From Molanna angustata (Eukaryota > Arthropoda > Insecta > Trichoptera > Molannidae), in contig OY754968.1 in assembly GCA_963576475.1 (NCBI GenBank), forward strand, positions 17,372,734 through 17,436,733: 64,000 nt of DNA, given 5' to 3'. This document shows, piece after piece, positions 23,673 to 35,758 of the stretch. Position numbers and translations under genes: made by a program. Under the pieces are notes generated by a model. It was not told where the DNA came from and searched no databases. It saw nothing but the letters and a program-made list of their open reading frames with translations. Within the stretch, counting starts at the first letter, position 1; each line of letters starts with the position of its first letter.

Positions 23673-26600
23673 TCAAAGAATTTCAAATTCTTCATCGGAA
23701 TCGTCAAATTGCCTATCTAGGTCATCAAAATCTGTAAAAAAATAGAGGAAAATGTAAATAAATCAAGTACAAATATATGTATAGTATCAATATTATTATC
23801 GGGGCTATCTACTTGTTTTCCTTGCCTTGCTGTTGGCCTGACCAACGTTATTATCGAGGCTGACCACTCGCGACGCGAACACGGGGCGAGTGACGCCGTG
23901 TTGCATTCTGAGCTCCTATTTATGTCTCGTGTTGGTGTATTGTGTGATGCGGCGTGTGGGAGGGGTGGCAGTGTGAGCATGAGTAACAGTCAGTTCGTGC
24001 TCTGTTGTTGGTGGTGGTGTGATGAGGGTGTCCCCCCTGCAGCTCGGTGACCGTGCTTTGTATCATTCGTTGTATGACGTCACGCCGGTATGTGCGCGTG
24101 TCGTTCGCCGTAAAACTAGGTGAGGTGGGGGCAGAGGTATGCACTGGTGTCATTGGCGTTGATTCATTTATCCAAGCGCGGTCACTTGATGTATTCATGG
24201 CAATTCAAACGGACCAGAGTTTTTACTGCATCGAAGTTTATTTTGTGGCATTCTGTCATCACATGATTTGCCAGTGTTGACGTCGATTTATTCTGTTTCA
24301 CGTCTAAGGTGGTGTTCGGCTACGCGTACTGACATTTTTCTGTTTGTGCGACCGATGTATGTTTTTTGCACGTACCGCAGGGGATCTCGTATATAACGTG
24401 TGACTCTAACGGTATACTGTCTTTGGTCGGTTGTAAAAAAACAAGATTTTTCTGTTTGTTTTAAAGACAGTTTTATTTTTATGCTTTTTTAGTAGCCCAC
24501 ACATTTTATCCATAGACCCACTGATGTATGGAAGTATCGCCATCCCATCCCACGGATCTCTTCTTCATCGTTTTCTATCTTTTTTTTTCTGTTTGTTCTT
24601 TTTTTATCGCTCTATTTATAGTATTGTGATGATATCCGTTGGCAAGGAGAGCTTTCTTGAGGCTACTTATTTCTTCATCCAATATTCTTTTCCGGGTAAC
24701 TAGTGTATTAACTAATCCTGCTAACTGGGCTGGGTGGTGTTGTGAGTTTGCATTCAGGTATCGGTCGGTATGTGTTGGTTTCCGGTATACAGTGAAACTT
24801 AATGAACAATCGGTCTTTTTTAACAGTCTTTTTTACCAACACATCGAGGAATGGTAATTGGTTATTCTCCATTGTAAATTAAATGGCCGATGGTATTCGG
24901 CCGAAACGTCGGCAAATACCATCGGCCATTAAATGAAAACAAATACAATGAAAAATCTCTTATTTCATATTAATATAAAAAACAATTTGAAATAGAATGA
25001 ATTTGAATTCCAAAATATTAGAAAATATATTTTAAATAAAAAATATGGAAAAAAGCTATAAAAAATGTGTTCCTTACCATTTAAAGCTGTAGCTCCCAAT
25101 TCTTGTTCAAGATCTGCATTATTAGGGCCCCAGTGTTTGGGACGTTCTTTGCACATTTCAAACAATGGTTGGTTTTCCTTCATTATTGTTGATTCAAAAT
25201 CTTTACACAAATTTTCGAAATCTTCTATCGTTTTACACAAGAAACACTAGAAGTAAAAAAAAACTCAAATCAAATTTCATATCAATTTATAGATTTTATA
25301 CATACATACCATCACACCATGTCCCTTACGGAGTAAGCAGGGAGAACTGAGCGCATATATTCTCATACATGCTCGTTGATTGTTCAAGTTTCTTATGTTT
25401 CCTTCTTTCAAAATATCATTCACACGGTCTTGCCATCCCTTTCTGGGGCAGCCCCTACTATTCACTCCATCTCTTACACCCAGGTATATTTTTTGGTCAG
25501 TCGTTCATAATTCATTATTTCAATATGTGCAAACCACCTCAAGGCATTCACATTCATTTTACTTATAATATCATTCTTTATCTTGCATTCTCTCCTTATG
25601 GCCTCATTTTTTATTCTCTCATAATATATCTTACTATTATATACTTTTCTTAGTGATCTCATTTCTACAGCATTTATTCTACTTTCATGTGTCTTTTGCC
25701 ACATCCATGTTTCACTAACATACGTCAATGTAGGCACTACAATTTCATTATGTACGGCAATTTTGGCTTTCTTTGAAATGCTAGGACGTTCATGATGTAG
25801 GTATATTTTACTAAATAAATTAAACTTTGTACTTACGACAGCTACAGATGGGTCCATTGCTAGAATAGGTATTCTTGAAGCAAATTTGCAGTGGTATGTT
25901 GAATCTATGTCCTTTTGTTCATCAGTCATTTTATTCTAAAAGAAAATATAAACAATAACAAATAGGACAAAGAAAATTAAACTATAAATAAGTTAAAATA
26001 TCTTTCAAAAATGTAAAAGATTTTTTAAATGTATCTTTTAATTTTATTTAACTAATGCTAAGCTTGCATGATACATGCGTGAAAAAAAAGCATATATGAA
26101 GAAAAAATAGCAAACCTCAACAAACCCTGCCTTTTGAGTGGTGTGAGGATCTAAATAGAGAACTTCTTCTTCTACACATCCTATAAGGTACAAAGCTTGG
26201 TTTGGTTTGCCTCCAATAACACCGAGTGATTGGGGCAAATTAAAACACATCTAAAAATCAAAAATTAATTCATGAGTACATATTTACACGTTTCAAATTC
26301 TATAAATTTACAATGTTACACAAAATACTTTTGTGACATTTTTAGCTTTTGATGATTTCTTTACAATTTTTTTTTATAAACATTACTATTTTAAGATAAA
26401 TATAAGTTGAATTATGTACCAAAATGTTTTTGGAACATAGATAATATCAGCTATCAAAATCATAAAATAGTCCCCTGGACACATCAAGTTAATTTTAAGT
26501 ATGAATTTAGAGTGGCATCATGATAAAAAATATCATATCGGAAACCTCAATAATCGTTAGAATATTTAATAATGAAACGGTAAGTCTTAAATAAAATAAA

Positions 26601-29600
26601 TCAAATATAATAATAATAAGCAGTAGGTACTACGAAATGGGAAGAAGAAACAATTTTAATTAATTGTAAACACATAGTCTTGCTATAGACTTTTTTTAAT
26701 GTGCCACATTAGTGTATATCTGGAATAGTGTTGATTACTTCAAATGAAGATCTAAAGAATACAGCATGATGTGAATTGAAATATTTTGGTAGACCCAAGT
26801 GTTGGATAAATAAGTAAATTTGATTTTGAATCAAAAATATCATGAATAAAAATATAAAAGGTCAATGAAGAAGATTACAGCAATATGAGATAAATAAATA
26901 GAAAAAAAAACTAAAGGAGTGAATCATAATTGTCATTTGGTAATGTTTAAAATAAATTTATAACCAAGTAATTGTAAATATCAATTTACTTATATTAATT
27001 ACCTTTAGTCCATTTATATATATAGGATTAATCTCATTCAAACCTAATCTAAGAGGTACTATTAGTAATAATGGCTTCCATTCATTTATATTTTGACTAT
27101 TAACTTGATTTTTTTGTCCTTTTTCATCTTTCTTTTTTTTTCCTTTTTTTGAAGTAATACATTGCTCCTCTAAAAAAATAATTATATTAAATAAGTACAT
27201 GAAATGGTTGACCACATTATGTAAAAATTTTTTTTTTGTATAATAAAAGTATTGTATTATTATGATAAGCCTGAATTGAAATAATGCGATGACATTAATA
27301 AACTTAAGGTGAGTACATTATTTAGAATATTTAGCAATATGAAATGCTATCCAGATCTGCTTTTGTAGATCTAATAGCAACTTATGATACTGTGAATAAT
27401 CAAAACACTTAATGCAAAAATATATACCATCATGCTATACCACGCCTTCACAAATATGATTTCTAACATGTTAAAAATTGTAGATTCTTCATTCATTTTC
27501 TAGGAAAGAATAGCAGATGGCACACACAGAGAAATATATTTCCACAAGGGAGTATCTTGGTTGTTTGTTCACACCGAGCTAGCACTAATTGTCCTAGCAC
27601 CAATTTGAATAAGTGGAAAACACTTTGACCTGCGGCTTTGAGTGAATATCTTAATGCTATAAACAGAACGAACTACAACCTTAACCAAATACTAAAAGAA
27701 CTCCCTCCATAAACTGAAAAAATAAAAACCTGACTCCATGCACTTATCCTTAAAATCTCGGAGTTGTGTTGGACAAAACTCTCTCCTTTAAAACCCACTG
27801 CATTAACATCAAGCAAAAATTGGCTACGAGAAATAACCTTTTCACAACCATAGCTCTTATCTCATCTCTAGCCGTATGTTTCCCAGCTGGAGGTGTGATG
27901 ATCTGCCTCAGTGTAGAGCTGATCATTACATGTCAAACACATTGACGTAGCACTTATCGACACTTACTATGTGATCACTGGTTGCCTGAAACCCACTCAT
28001 CTAAACAAGTTATACCCCCTTACAGGGATACCACTCCCTAACATCAGGCGCAAGGCGCAACACCAACCCTCGCACTGCCTTTATCTTGCAAAGGTTTCCT
28101 AAGGCATACAGAGCCACTAAAAACATCTTCAGAGGAAGCAATGCCCACCCTGTGGTGAGAAAAATCGCTAAAAGATAAATTTATTGAACCCCATGAGTGC
28201 TTCCCGCCGGATCAAAGACTGGATTTGGAACTGAACAGATTAAAACCGGATATCGGCAGATCTAAAAACAACTTAAGGACATGGGGGATCCTAACAAATG
28301 ATAACTGCTTCTCGTGTGAATATGGCTTGACGCAGACCACATACCACATTCGAGACAACCCTGCTACCTGCCCATATGAAGACCTGCTACGCTGTAGTGG
28401 CACAGCGGTCGACGTTGACACGAAAAAAGAGGAAGAATATGCAATGAAATGATAAGTGCATACATAGCCCAGCTCTTGGGTCAGCCACTAAATTAATTAA
28501 ATTGTCAGTAAAGCATAATCATAGTTTCAAAAACTGTGTAGAATTCCTGCCGAGTTTCAATACTTTTAAAATAACAAAGTCTAAATATATCAATTTTAAT
28601 GACCCTAAAAAGATGTTTATCAAATAATATCATGGAAATGAAAAAAAGTGGTTAGTTGAAAACTGGCATTTAACCCTAAAATGAAATATAATAGTATAAA
28701 AAAATATTTCCCCATTAACGTTTTGTTACTTATTTTATAATTTTTGATAACAATATAAAAAAAAAACTTAATTGATAATGTAAATAAAATTAAATAAAAA
28801 TAATACATACTTATGTCATCAATAACAACAGTATTATCTAGTGCCACATGAATCACCAGTGAGCTCCAAGCATCATACACAACCAGTTTCCTAAAATAAT
28901 AAATTAATATAATGTTACTTAATTTGAAAGCAATATGGAAGTAATAATTTACAGTAAATCGAATATTTAAGGTTAGGGTTATGTGGCTTTCATTGTTTAC
29001 GAACCAATTTCTCAATAAAGTGCGTTACAAAAAAAATATTCGTCAGTTCATAGATGGCAATGGTAAAAATATCCTATTTTCAAGAACTAGAATATCTATA
29101 AACAAATTATATAGAATTTTCAAAAATTAGATTGATAGAGAACTCAATAAAAAGGCAAAATTTGAGAAAGTTGCGCAAGCGCATAAAGTGATCACGTGGA
29201 CCAGCCGATGACAGGTCGTAAACCCTGTAAGTGTCTTGATTTTCCAGTTCTCCCTTAATATTCCAACTTCGTCTCTATTGAGATATTAAAAAAATTACCG
29301 TAAAGATTTCATATTATAAAAAGCACAATTTTTCTATGACGTTAAGTTTGTAAGAATGTCTGAATTGTGAATATTTCAAAAAACTTATGTCAGTTTGATA
29401 TTGAAACTGACAAAAAGTCAGATGTACATTATTTATAAAAGAAATTTAATTTTTTGAAATAGATTTATAATTGTTACTTATAAAATATAAGTTACATAGC
29501 TGACTTTCTTATTATGAATATAATTAAAAACAACATATCATACTTGAGAACTTGTGCGACTGTATTTGGTCCAAACCACTGTCCAACTTCTTTTCCTTCA

Positions 29601-32384
29601 CATGATCCCATCAAAGCAATCTGATGTATGGAAAATGGTGATTGGCGTTTTTCTTCAAACCTTTGGATAATCTTTAAATACGTTGGATCACTGAAATGAT
29701 TATAATATTAAGATGTTATTTTTATTTTAAATCTATTCATAGACTACAATCAGAATTCAACAAATATTATAATTATTTATCAATAAACCAAATATAAACT
29801 ACCACATTTATGATGTTCAAAAACCAAATAATCCATGACTCTATCTTCCATACATCACGAATTTAAGTCAGATAGATCCAACTAATAGTAGACAAAGAAA
29901 CAATAATATTTTATATAAGTAAATGTTGAAGTCCCATGGTGAATAAATAATATATTTCACAACCTTAATTTACCATTATTTATTGTTTAGAGCAGGGGTC
30001 TCAAAAATTTCCAGCCTTAAGGCCATACTAGAGTAGTAAGTTCCAAGGGCCAAAACTATTTTAATTTTCCTACCATTATCTATAATTTATAGACTAGTCG
30101 CCAAGTATGAGCCCTGAGCGAGTATACACTTGCTAAATTTGCTTGTTCAATTACTACTGTGTTGTATTGTCACGACTGCGACACTTGACAACATCTAGTG
30201 GTTACATAGGTAGTGGTAGTACTCTATCCATCGTAGTGATTTTTGGTGAATAACCCCGTTGGTTCAAGAAAGTTCTGGTGTAATCCACTCACTTCTAGAT
30301 GGCAGTGATTGGAGTATAAAAAGGCTAGAAGTGCGACCGTGATTCGGTCCACCTAAGGAAGGAGAAGGAAGCGAAACAGTCTAATGTGGAATAAAGAAGA
30401 GCATAACTCCTTAAAACGTGTTTGTGCATGTTAAAAAGACATCTATGTAACAGTATTTTGATTTGACTTTTTTTGTGCGTTATTTACAAGTATTGATGTC
30501 AAATATCAAAATATCAAAACTCATCTTTGTTGTAATTTTATAAGACTCTTCCGCTGGCACAATTTTCTTGTGGACTGTTTGCTGTTTTCAGTACTACTTA
30601 CTTAGTGAGAAAACATTCTCTAAAATGAAATACAAAAAGAATGTTTACAAATCTAAGTCAACCGATGAGCATCTTAAATCTCTTAATAATTAGTACAAGT
30701 AAAATTGGTCCACAACTACAAACTATTGAGAAAATCACAATTACATAAATCTTATTAGTATTTTATATGTTTTTGTGTTAATATGTTAAAATGTGTACAT
30801 ATGTTTATGTTAGTTGGATTCATTTAGTAATTTGTTAGATACTATGCTTAAGTCAAATTTTCTGCGTATTAATCATTCTGTGTTTTTTATCTAACTTATC
30901 TCAACAACAATAAGCCACTAGCTGTCACAGGCCGGATTGATGGCAGTGGCGAGCGGGTAGTTTGGAGACCCCTGGTTTAGAGAATGTGTATAAAGTTGTT
31001 TAATCTATATCTATTTCAATATTAAATATTTTTTGCCTGGCGTTATTGGCAGGCAAGGTAAGGATAATAATAATAATATTTTTCATCAGAGCCTGATTTA
31101 TACTCACCGTGTTTCCGGAGTCCAAAACCATTCATTATCTAAATGAATTTTCACAAGAGCTTGTGCGAGTACCATTTGTCCACAACGCAACATACAACCC
31201 CAACCTTTATCTGTAGTCAATCCATCATCTCCAATAGGTACAAAACCTTTTCTATATGTTAACCAAATGATAGAGCATATATCTCGACGAATTTTTTCAA
31301 TATCTTTAAACGGAAGAAGAAAAACTCATTTTATTTAAAAATCCTTCGAAACAGGTTTTTTGAAGGTTGTTGATTAAAAATAATTTATATATAAAATATT
31401 AAATGAGAATTACAATACAATAAAAATTGACTCTTTAAATTTATAAATTAAATTGGTGCCACTATTTTTACGACCGGAATTGGCGGGAAAATGCTTTTCC
31501 CGCCAAAAAGTGTCTATTTACACGACAAATTTTCTGACGTCGTCTATGTTTTTAGGTCATTTATAACCATAGAAAGCGCAGATAAATCAAAATACAAAAA
31601 TATTTACCTTTGTCATTTTATAACAAAGTATAAACAAAGGTAAATATTTTTATAACTTGATTTATCTGCGTTTTCTGTGGTAATTTTTGGTTTTCGTCTA
31701 TGATTGAGTCGTGTAAATAGTCGTAGCCTACTTTATAACACTTGATAAAACAATATATTGGTATAGGATGCCACCAAACTTTTCGCCGTGGAGTGGGACA
31801 GTATGCACATATACCAACCAAGCAAAAAGGCACAAATTTGATCGAAAGGCGATCTGTGTATCTATGTGACATGTTCAAGTTGTTTCAACTATAACTATAC
31901 TTCATATAAGTGAGTCATGATTCAATATAACTCAATATTAAACTTTTTAATACTAGTTGTTAGCATAAAGTAACTAAGAGCGTAATTTTGTGTTATAGGT
32001 ATGTATATGTGTAAACCTCCCCACGACAAAAATTCTCAATTTATTTACCGGAAACAACAAAATATGATTGGATTTCTGTCAATAAGTGTCACTTTCAATT
32101 ATAAAGTAAAAATAAAGGAATGTTCTGTATAAGGGATATTTTATACAAAACAATAAATTAAAATACACATTATTATATACTTCTATTAGAAATTTAAAGG
32201 CAAATAAACATAATTTTAATAAGAGTGCAATAATTATAAATAAATTTCAAGAGCAATAAAAACCTTGTATGGAGTTGTACTTTTTTCCCAAAACAAATAC
32301 TGGTTCCTTTGTTATTGGAATATCATTTGGTTCTGCTGTATTTGCGTCTTGAGTTAAATAAGTTATATCAAACATTCCTTCCAT
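23673..32384 (-). CDS. ATG4: ATG4 cysteine protease (autophagy), nine exons
   Basis: Minus-strand exons are 32384-32264, 31303-31108, 29690-29544, 28890-28811, 27169-27003, 26250-26116, 25935-25837, 25246-25078 and 23731-23673. All junctions are GT-AG and phases agree, giving 390 residues, close to ATG4B. ATG4 trims the C-terminus of ATG8/LC3 so it can be joined to phosphatidylethanolamine, and later releases it from membranes. The catalytic triad is visible: Cys77 in [11 protein letters not shown], and Asp271 and His273 in YLDPHTTQ. Other family blocks are [31 protein letters not shown] and [12 protein letters not shown]. The C-terminus is acidic and ends in FEIL, a typical LIR motif for binding ATG8. 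A Lys-rich loop in exon 5 is unusual. The start codon is the first good ATG in the exon; an upstream non-coding exon cannot be excluded. Confidence 0.93.
23800..24935 (-). mobile_element. Penelope-like element, decayed, in the last ATG4 intron
   Basis: On the minus strand, broken frames give reverse-transcriptase C-terminal text ([20 protein letters not shown] near 24700-24640, then [18 protein letters not shown] near 24535-24485). A GIY-YIG endonuclease follows ([12 protein letters not shown], then [17 protein letters not shown] near 24410-24320) and [18 protein letters not shown]. This order, reverse transcriptase then GIY-YIG, is specific to Penelope-like retroelements. Several frameshifts and stops make it inactive. 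The ends are approximate. Confidence 0.8.
24882..24930. other. Hairpin with CGAAACGTC core at the 5' side of the Penelope copy
   Basis: AATGGCCGATGGTATT pairs with AATACCATCGGCCATT around the core CGGCCGAAACGTCGGC. Penelope-like elements are known to carry hammerhead ribozymes in their terminal repeats. The GAAAC-GTC half of that motif is present here, but the CTGATGA half would be CCGATGG, so any ribozyme is degenerate. The structure is seen; the ribozyme origin is inferred. Confidence 0.45.
25299..25795 (-). mobile_element. 5'-truncated non-LTR retrotransposon tail in an ATG4 intron
   Basis: The minus strand encodes [20 protein letters not shown] and [12 protein letters not shown], then [20 protein letters not shown] and [15 protein letters not shown]. 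These are the usual C-terminal strings of insect reverse transcriptases. The frame runs on without a stop from the preceding ATG4 exon, which makes a misleading fused reading frame; the splice donor GTAAGT at 25836 separates them. The 3' end reads CCATCACACCATGTCCCTTACGG, a common end of such elements. Confidence 0.75.
27340..28500 (+). mobile_element. Degenerate non-LTR reverse transcriptase in an ATG4 intron
   Basis: Opposite to ATG4, broken frames read [16 protein letters not shown] (the RT LPQGS block) near 27500-27550. At the 3' side they read [19 protein letters not shown] and a C-x2-C...H zinc knuckle remnant near 28230-28390. Many stops and frameshifts show it is old. The clade is probably Jockey-like; this is uncertain. 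Confidence 0.65.
28980..29072 (-). repeat. Dispersed repeat, inverted relative to 34240-34330
   Basis: GGCTTTCATTGTTTACGAAC, then CAATTTCTCAATA and CATAGATGGCAATGGTA, recur in inverted complement upstream of ATG4 near 34240-34330. It is about 93 bp, at moderate identity, in ATG4 intron 3. Class unknown. Confidence 0.6.
29993..30974 (+). mobile_element. hAT element remnant with transposase C-terminus
   Basis: The ends are CAGGGGTCTCAAA and TTTGGAGACCCCTG. The 8-bp duplication GTTTAGAG lies at 29985-29992 and 30975-30982. Near 30590-30700 a broken frame reads [20 protein letters not shown] and EHLKSL, the C-terminal dimerisation segment of hAT transposases. The rest of the transposase is deleted. 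It lies in ATG4 intron 2. Confidence 0.88.
31511..31722. repeat. Palindromic repeat in ATG4 intron 1
   Basis: GTCTATTTACACGAC ... GAAAGCGCAGATAAATC pairs with GATTTATCTGCGTTTTC ... GTCGTGTAAATAG. The inner part AATATTTACCTTTG / CAAAGGTAAATATT is also inverted, around a loop near 31612-31630. It is probably a MITE. A separate short inverted pair GGCGGGAAA/TTTCCCGCC lies just outside at 31490-31505. Confidence 0.75.
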
Positions 32385-35300
32385 TTCGAGATCACTTTTT
32401 ATCGAAACAAACTTCAAAAAGACAAATAATTGTTTGTATTATGAATAGAGAGAATCATTTTATTAAAAAACAGTCAAAAATAACATCTCAACAATAAACA
32501 ATGCGATTTTACAATGACAATGACAGCCAGCTGCATGACAGCTGTTGACAAAACATGAAATAAGGACCTGTTCCAAATGCTATCTAGTGAAATATTACAT
32601 TATAATATTATTATGTTCTATAGCTAACTTCAGTTCATGATTCATCATTTTTTTTCTCAATATTTTGACAAACATAATAGGTATATTTATTTAAATATTT
32701 TTGTACTTCAAAAATAATAATGAAATCAAATATCAATTCTAAGTGTTTGGTTTTGAAATTAATAAAAATACATTATTTTTACATGACTTTTTTTTATATT
32801 ATAAGTTTTAAAAATGTGGCGTTCGGTTCTTTACATCCGCCACGTAATGTTATGGATGATATCGTCTGCTGACTGGAAGAAGTCACTAACTGCCTATTTT
32901 GGCAAAATTGAGTTAACTATGCTATCATATTCACCAAAACACACTTTACATTTGGAAAAAAAATTATCTTCATATCAGGTCCCGTTGCGGAGATTTTTCG
33001 GAAAAATATTCATTATCTGCATTTTTTTCAATTAGTAGCTATGTATATATTATATACATAGCTACTAATTGAAATATACACATAGCTACTATGATCGAAA
33101 TATTACCATGGGTTATAGTAGCAAAGAAACCCAACATCTATTATTTTGTTTCAACTAAATGTATTTATTGTCTTTTTATACTAGGAAAAGTTTCTCATAT
33201 AATAATTTAAACAATACTCATATTTGTAAATAAGTAATTTCTAACGCGCGGTGGGGTAGCTCCTCCCTCATCTGTAACTCACGCGTACGAACAGGAACTT
33301 GTATTTTTTTAAAGACCGCGAACGTTGAAAAATAATCTTATCTCTGCGAAGCGTCTACTTGGTGTTTAGCATTAGTTTTCTTGTCCTTTTGGTTTTGTCT
33401 TAACTTAATTAATCACACGGTAGTGACTAAGTGTGTTTCAGATCCATATAATCTCCGGGGGTGAAATTAAGTATTTATAATAAAATTTGTTTCAGATACA
33501 AATAACAACGGGGGTGATTTTTAGAGAGATTTAAGTTATTTTCAATTAATAAAAAGTGATATAATAGTGTGCTTCTTCTACAGTCGCGTTACGAGAGCAG
33601 AGGTTGATAAGATCTTTCCGATTTATTATTATATATTTTTCTTTGCCCTGAACGTTTCGTTCTGTCATTTTTTTAACAGGATTTACCTATATCAATATTG
33701 CACGTGTATTTCATGTATTTAACTCATTTAACTATTCTTTTCAGTGACCGTCACCACTGTTTTTTTTCTGTTACACGTGTTTTTCATGTATGTAATTATT
33801 CTTTTCAGCGGCCGCCACCACTGTTTTTCTAATAAATATTGCTTCTTAATTTTACAGCTATTATTATTACCCGATAATAAGTATTTCGCGTGTGTATCTA
33901 CCAATTTAAACATTGTTCTATTTCATACTCGCAACACATTCTTTCGTCCCCGCCATATTTAATTACTGTATTGACTAGCCGGCATTTTATCACATTTATC
34001 CACGCTCTGTTATATGCGATAACATGGACATACCGTAATTTTAAAAGTTTGGTATTATCGTTAGTATTGTAATCGATATATTGCCATGTATTGAGATAGC
34101 AAAAAAACCCAAAAACCATTATTTTACTTTGGCCTAATGTATTTCTCACTTATATTGAGTTCCCTTATCAATGTAATTTTTGGTAGTTCTATATATTTGA
34201 ATAATGTGTAAAAATTCACCAGAAAATAAGGAATTATACTATTGCCATCTATGAAGTAACGAAGAAACCATTTTTTTGGAACGCCATCTATTGAGAAATT
34301 AGTTCATTTGTAAACAATGAAAGCAACAGTCCTTATAAATGAGGTGACGGTGTTTCGCACAGATGACACCTCTGAACTGCGCCAGAAATATTATTTCATT
34401 TTTGGATTGTTTACCTACTTGTACCAATGTGTATGTATAAAATCGAATATTTTTTTTAATTGCATATACTTATTTAATATTTTTTATTTTACACAGTTAA
34501 TATTTTAATGTGTTTCATGTATTAGCGTGTTTAGAAAATTGAGCTCCTGGGCCATCATGTTTTGCATAAGTTAGCTGTTAGGTAACTACGCCACTGCTGA
34601 GTATAGGCAATACCTAAGATAGGTATTGGTATAGGTAGGTAGGTACTTATTTCGGATATTATGTATAATAGTCACAAATTACTGTTTAATGCAAAGACCT
34701 TATATTATATACTTTAGTATATAAGGTCTTTGGTTTAATGTAATTTGATATAGGTACACACATACCTTCTTATGTATATGTGGCTAGGGACAAATAAAAA
34801 TATATCGTGTTTTTAAATAAATTTATTTTACAATAGATACATCGATTTAAATTCCTAGAAATAAATTAAAAATGTTGGAATACTTATTAGTCGAGGAATC
34901 AAAACAAAAATAAAATTTGGCTGGTAATTTAAATTAGCACGTCCATCTTATGTTTAAAAGCCACATTCGTGATTTAGATATAAAAAAAGTAAATGAAAAT
35001 ATACTAGGTGAATAGGTAATAGCTAATAGCACATTTTTTTGTGGCCTGTTATGTGTGTAATTTAAGTTTATCATAATGGGTATTCTATTTTAATTGGACT
35101 ACACAAAAGTCCAAACTTCGTAAATGGTATATTTTAAAGAATGATTTTCAAAATGAAGTATGCACGCTAGTGGATGAATATCAATGATAATTTAAATCGA
35201 ATGGCATATTTATAAAATTGTAGATGTGCGTCAATATCACATTGTATCTAAATTGCTAATATTTATTTTTCCTAATACATATTTGGTTAGAATACGCAAT

Positions 35301-35758
35301 GCGCATAGGTTTATTTTATTTATTTTATTTTATTTCCATTAAAAAAAATCAGCCATTATTCCATGGATATAATATATAAATTATGAAAACCTTAAATGAA
35401 CTGATTTCTGAATTTTTATGAAATGTAAATACATATTTTTATTATATAAAACTAATAGAATTACTGACCAAAAAACTTTACCTAATTAAAAAATAAGTAG
35501 TTAAGTATCTAAAAAAATAAATAAATTTTGAAATTATGAAGATTGATAATTATTTTTGATTCAATCGACATTGTATTGAATACCTATTGTATAAAAATAT
35601 AATAGGTGTTTTGTACATATGTATACCTATTGCGAATAGGTAGGTATATCGTGTCACCTTCATAATGACCTTGTTAAAACGGTAAAGATTTAAAATTTTG
35701 TGTACGGTATTGGTAATGAAAACAACTTAATACTACTTTTTATAAGGTAAAAATATTT
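32385..35758. other. Intergenic region between ATG4 and the lectin gene
   Basis: This contains the ATG4 5' flank and the lectin 3' flank. Visible contents are a hairpin at about 33030-33060 (TAGTAGCTATGTATAT and complement), and two related copies of ATTCTTTTCAG followed by a CACCACTG block near 33735-33765 and 33800-33825. There is also a direct repeat (33110-33180 and 34075-34145), the 34240-34330 copy of the intron repeat, and a hairpin AAAGACCTTATA/TATAAGGTCTTT at 34690-34735. No gene is recognised. Confidence 0.6.

Noticed and set aside
25474..25929. A single 151-residue protein
   Set aside because: It fuses ATG4 exon 7 to a retroelement through a splice donor (GTAAGT at 25836); the two parts are unrelated.
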